Below are positions 35,504-36,644 of a stretch of 36,644 nucleotides of DNA, piece after piece. Source of the stretch: Rickettsiales bacterium (GTDB lineage: Bacteria; Pseudomonadota; Alphaproteobacteria; UBA8366); NCBI GenBank assembly GCA_002724555.1, contig PBOZ01000041.1:1-36644 (forward strand), in the 5' to 3' direction. A program made the translations under genes and the position numbers. The notes beneath the pieces are model-generated. The model had not been told where the DNA came from. It did not search any database and saw only the letters and a program-made list of their open reading frames with translations. The number at the start of each line of letters is the position of its first letter. Positions within the stretch are counted from its first letter, which is position 1.

Positions 35504-36361
35504 ATGAAAGTTCGGCGCATCGGGAAAACGTTTTTCGCTGAAGTCGAAGGTCTCGATATTTCGAGAGGCTTCGATGATGCAACTTGGAAAGTTCTCTATG
35601 ACATGTATCTCGAACACCAGGTTTTGTTATTTCACTGTCAGTCCCTGAATGCGGCTCAGTTTTATGCCTTGGGCCAGCGGTTTGGCCCGGTCGAGCCACA
35701 TACCGTCTCAATGTATCATCATCATGAATTCAAAGGGATCACCGTCCTTTCGAACCGAACCGAGATGGGTCGGCCGAAAGGGATACGTGATGCCGGCTCC
35801 AGCTGGCATTCGGATTACTCCTATAAGCCAGTGCCAGCCAATGCGACAATGCTTTACGCCTTGGAGATTCCTGAGGAAGGCGGCGATACGATTTTTGCGG
35901 ACCTCGCCGCCGCTTACGATGCGTTAACACCGGAGAAACAAATGCAGCTGGAAGGATTGAGGGTGCGCCAGCAGTATCGTTGGTCTCGCAACAGAGAACA
36001 CGCCGAGGCGCGGTGGAACCTTTTGAACGAGACGGAACGTGAAAAGACGCCTGAAGTTACACATCCGCTGGTGCGAACTCATCCAGAAACTGGGCGCAAA
36101 GGCCTCTTTATTTCTAATGCGGTTAGTACCGGGATCAAGGATATCCTCAATATGGCGCCGGATGCGAGCCGATCACTGATCGATGAGCTCTTTATACATA
36201 CGGATAATCCTCGATTTCACTTTCGCCATAAATGGCGAGTTGGTGACTTGTTGATCTGGGATAACCGCACCCTGATGCACAAGGCGACCACGGACGTTTT
36301 GCCGCCAGATAAGTTCCGCACCCTTTACCGCATTAATACCACGGGAACAAAACCAGATTGA
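35504..36361 (+). CDS. TauD/TfdA family dioxygenase
   Basis: Fe(II)/2-oxoglutarate dioxygenase of 285 residues. HxD is in SSWHSDYSYKP, the distal His in NRTLMHKATTDV, and the Arg in PPDKFRTLYRINTTG is the likely 2-oxoglutarate ligand. Other signatures are HQVLLFHCQSLNAAQFYALG and GRKGLFISNAVSTGI. The ATG has GGAGGTGATTCC upstream, a strong ribosome binding site. It is divergent from the P450 gene with 82 bases between starts, so the two may share control. Substrate unknown. Confidence 0.94.
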   Translation: MKVRRIGKTFFAEVEGLDISRGFDDATWKVLYDMYLEHQVLLFHCQSLNAAQFYALGQRFGPVEPHTVSMYHHHEFKGITVLSNRTEMGRPKGIRDAGSSWHSDYSYKPVPANATMLYALEIPEEGGDTIFADLAAAYDALTPEKQMQLEGLRVRQQYRWSRNREHAEARWNLLNETEREKTPEVTHPLVRTHPETGRKGLFISNAVSTGIKDILNMAPDASRSLIDELFIHTDNPRFHFRHKWRVGDLLIWDNRTLMHKATTDVLPPDKFRTLYRINTTGTKPD

Positions 36362-36579
36362 CCGTCGTTCCGCCTAAACCTCTCTCCTTGAACGATTAAA
36401 GGGAACCCGAACCGACGGTGGTAGGACTTTGAGATGGCGGTAGATTTTTTATTTGCGGGCGAGAATCTATTGCAAATAGATTGCTGCTATGGTCGAGCGA
36501 GTCTGCTCCATCCGGACATAACGCGATTATGCTGGTGGCAAACAGAAACGCCTGAGATATAAAAATTCAAAGGTCATGT
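36362..36579. other. Intergenic region with two inverted repeats
   Basis: About 220 bases without a supported gene. ACCGTCG (36361-36367) can pair with CGACGGT (36413-36419) around a roughly 45-base loop just after the dioxygenase stop. A tighter repeat, AATCTATT-GCA-AATAGATT, lies at 36464-36482. Neither has a T-run, so no clear terminator is claimed. Confidence 0.45.
36464..36482. repeat. Short inverted repeat with eight-base arms
   Basis: AATCTATT (36464-36471) and AATAGATT (36475-36482) are exact reverse complements separated by GCA. The A/T-rich symmetric form is compatible with an operator or a weak hairpin. Its role is not known. Confidence 0.5.
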
Positions 36580-36644
36580 TTAAACACCGTCGTCGACTTC
36601 GACGCCAAGTGTGTTGAGGGCCATAGCTAAAAGGGCGTAGTTGC
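36580..36644 (-). CDS. C-terminal end of an unidentified protein, cut by window edge
   Basis: The last 65 bases, read on the minus strand, give an open frame ending NYALLAMALNTLGVEVDDGV with stop TAA at 36580-36582. Hydrophobic/charged spacing and GC-ending codons look like coding sequence. Only the tail is visible, so no family can be named. It converges with the TauD-type gene. Confidence 0.4.
   Translation of the reverse strand, partial: NYALLAMALNTLGVEVDDGV

Noticed and set aside
1-36644. CRISPR arrays, IS elements, prophage or toxin-antitoxin modules
   Set aside because: No spaced direct repeats, transposase, integrase, terminal inverted repeats or toxin-antitoxin pair was recognised on either strand.

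Overview
The window looks like a chromosomal segment of a free-living alphaproteobacterium, most like the Rhodospirillales and related marine lineages. This is inferred from gene order and protein character, not from a database search. The strongest marker is the block tRNA-Leu, rnd, kdsD, lptC, lptA, lptB, rpoN, ptsN (19.7-26.1 kb), a typical alphaproteobacterial arrangement. FzlA-like and NDUFA9-like genes next to uppP, and thrS/infC/rpmI/rplT/pheS, agree with it. GC content is moderate.

Layout. 1-6.2 kb: translation genes on the minus strand (pheS partial, rplT, rpmI, then infC and thrS). A plus-strand SDR/enoyl-CoA hydratase pair sits between rpmI and infC. 6.2-8.4 kb: two glycosyltransferases (GT9 and GT4) reading toward thrS, probably for cell-surface glycans. 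8.4-12.5 kb: small metabolic genes (alpha/beta hydrolase, a methyltransferase-like gene broken by an amber codon, a secreted dienelactone-hydrolase-like protein, a YeeZ-like reductase, an exported TPR protein). 12.7-16.7 kb: a minus-strand cassette of an FMN-dependent DszA/NtaA-type monooxygenase, a 14-TM DHA2 exporter and a TauD/TfdA dioxygenase. 16.9-19.5 kb: fzlA-like, uppP and an NDUFA9-like gene. 19.7-26.1 kb: the LPS and sigma-54 block, which lacks the expected hpf gene between rpoN and ptsN.

26.1-29.2 kb is a decay zone. A small heat-shock protein gene (Hsp20) and its usual partner DUF1150 are both wrecked by frameshifts and stops. After an intact AtuA-like/DUF4387 pair comes a frameshifted ArsR-type regulator just before an intact ArsP/YraQ-like permease. 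30.5-36.4 kb is an accessory catabolic cluster: three Fe(II)/2-oxoglutarate dioxygenases, a crotonase, a luciferase-like monooxygenase and a cytochrome P450 in alternating orientations. The last 65 bases probably hold the C-terminus of another minus-strand gene.

How it works together: the housekeeping parts serve translation, the LPS/undecaprenyl envelope pathway and sigma-54 transcription. The accessory parts look oxidative: four TauD/TfdA proteins, two flavin-dependent monooxygenases and one P450, with crotonases that could process acyl-CoA products. Substrates cannot be read from the sequence. No phage, IS element, CRISPR array or recognisable defence system is visible. The most notable signals are the multi-lesion pseudogenes, the AUC start of infC, the SDR lacking canonical catalytic residues, and the dense dioxygenase cluster.
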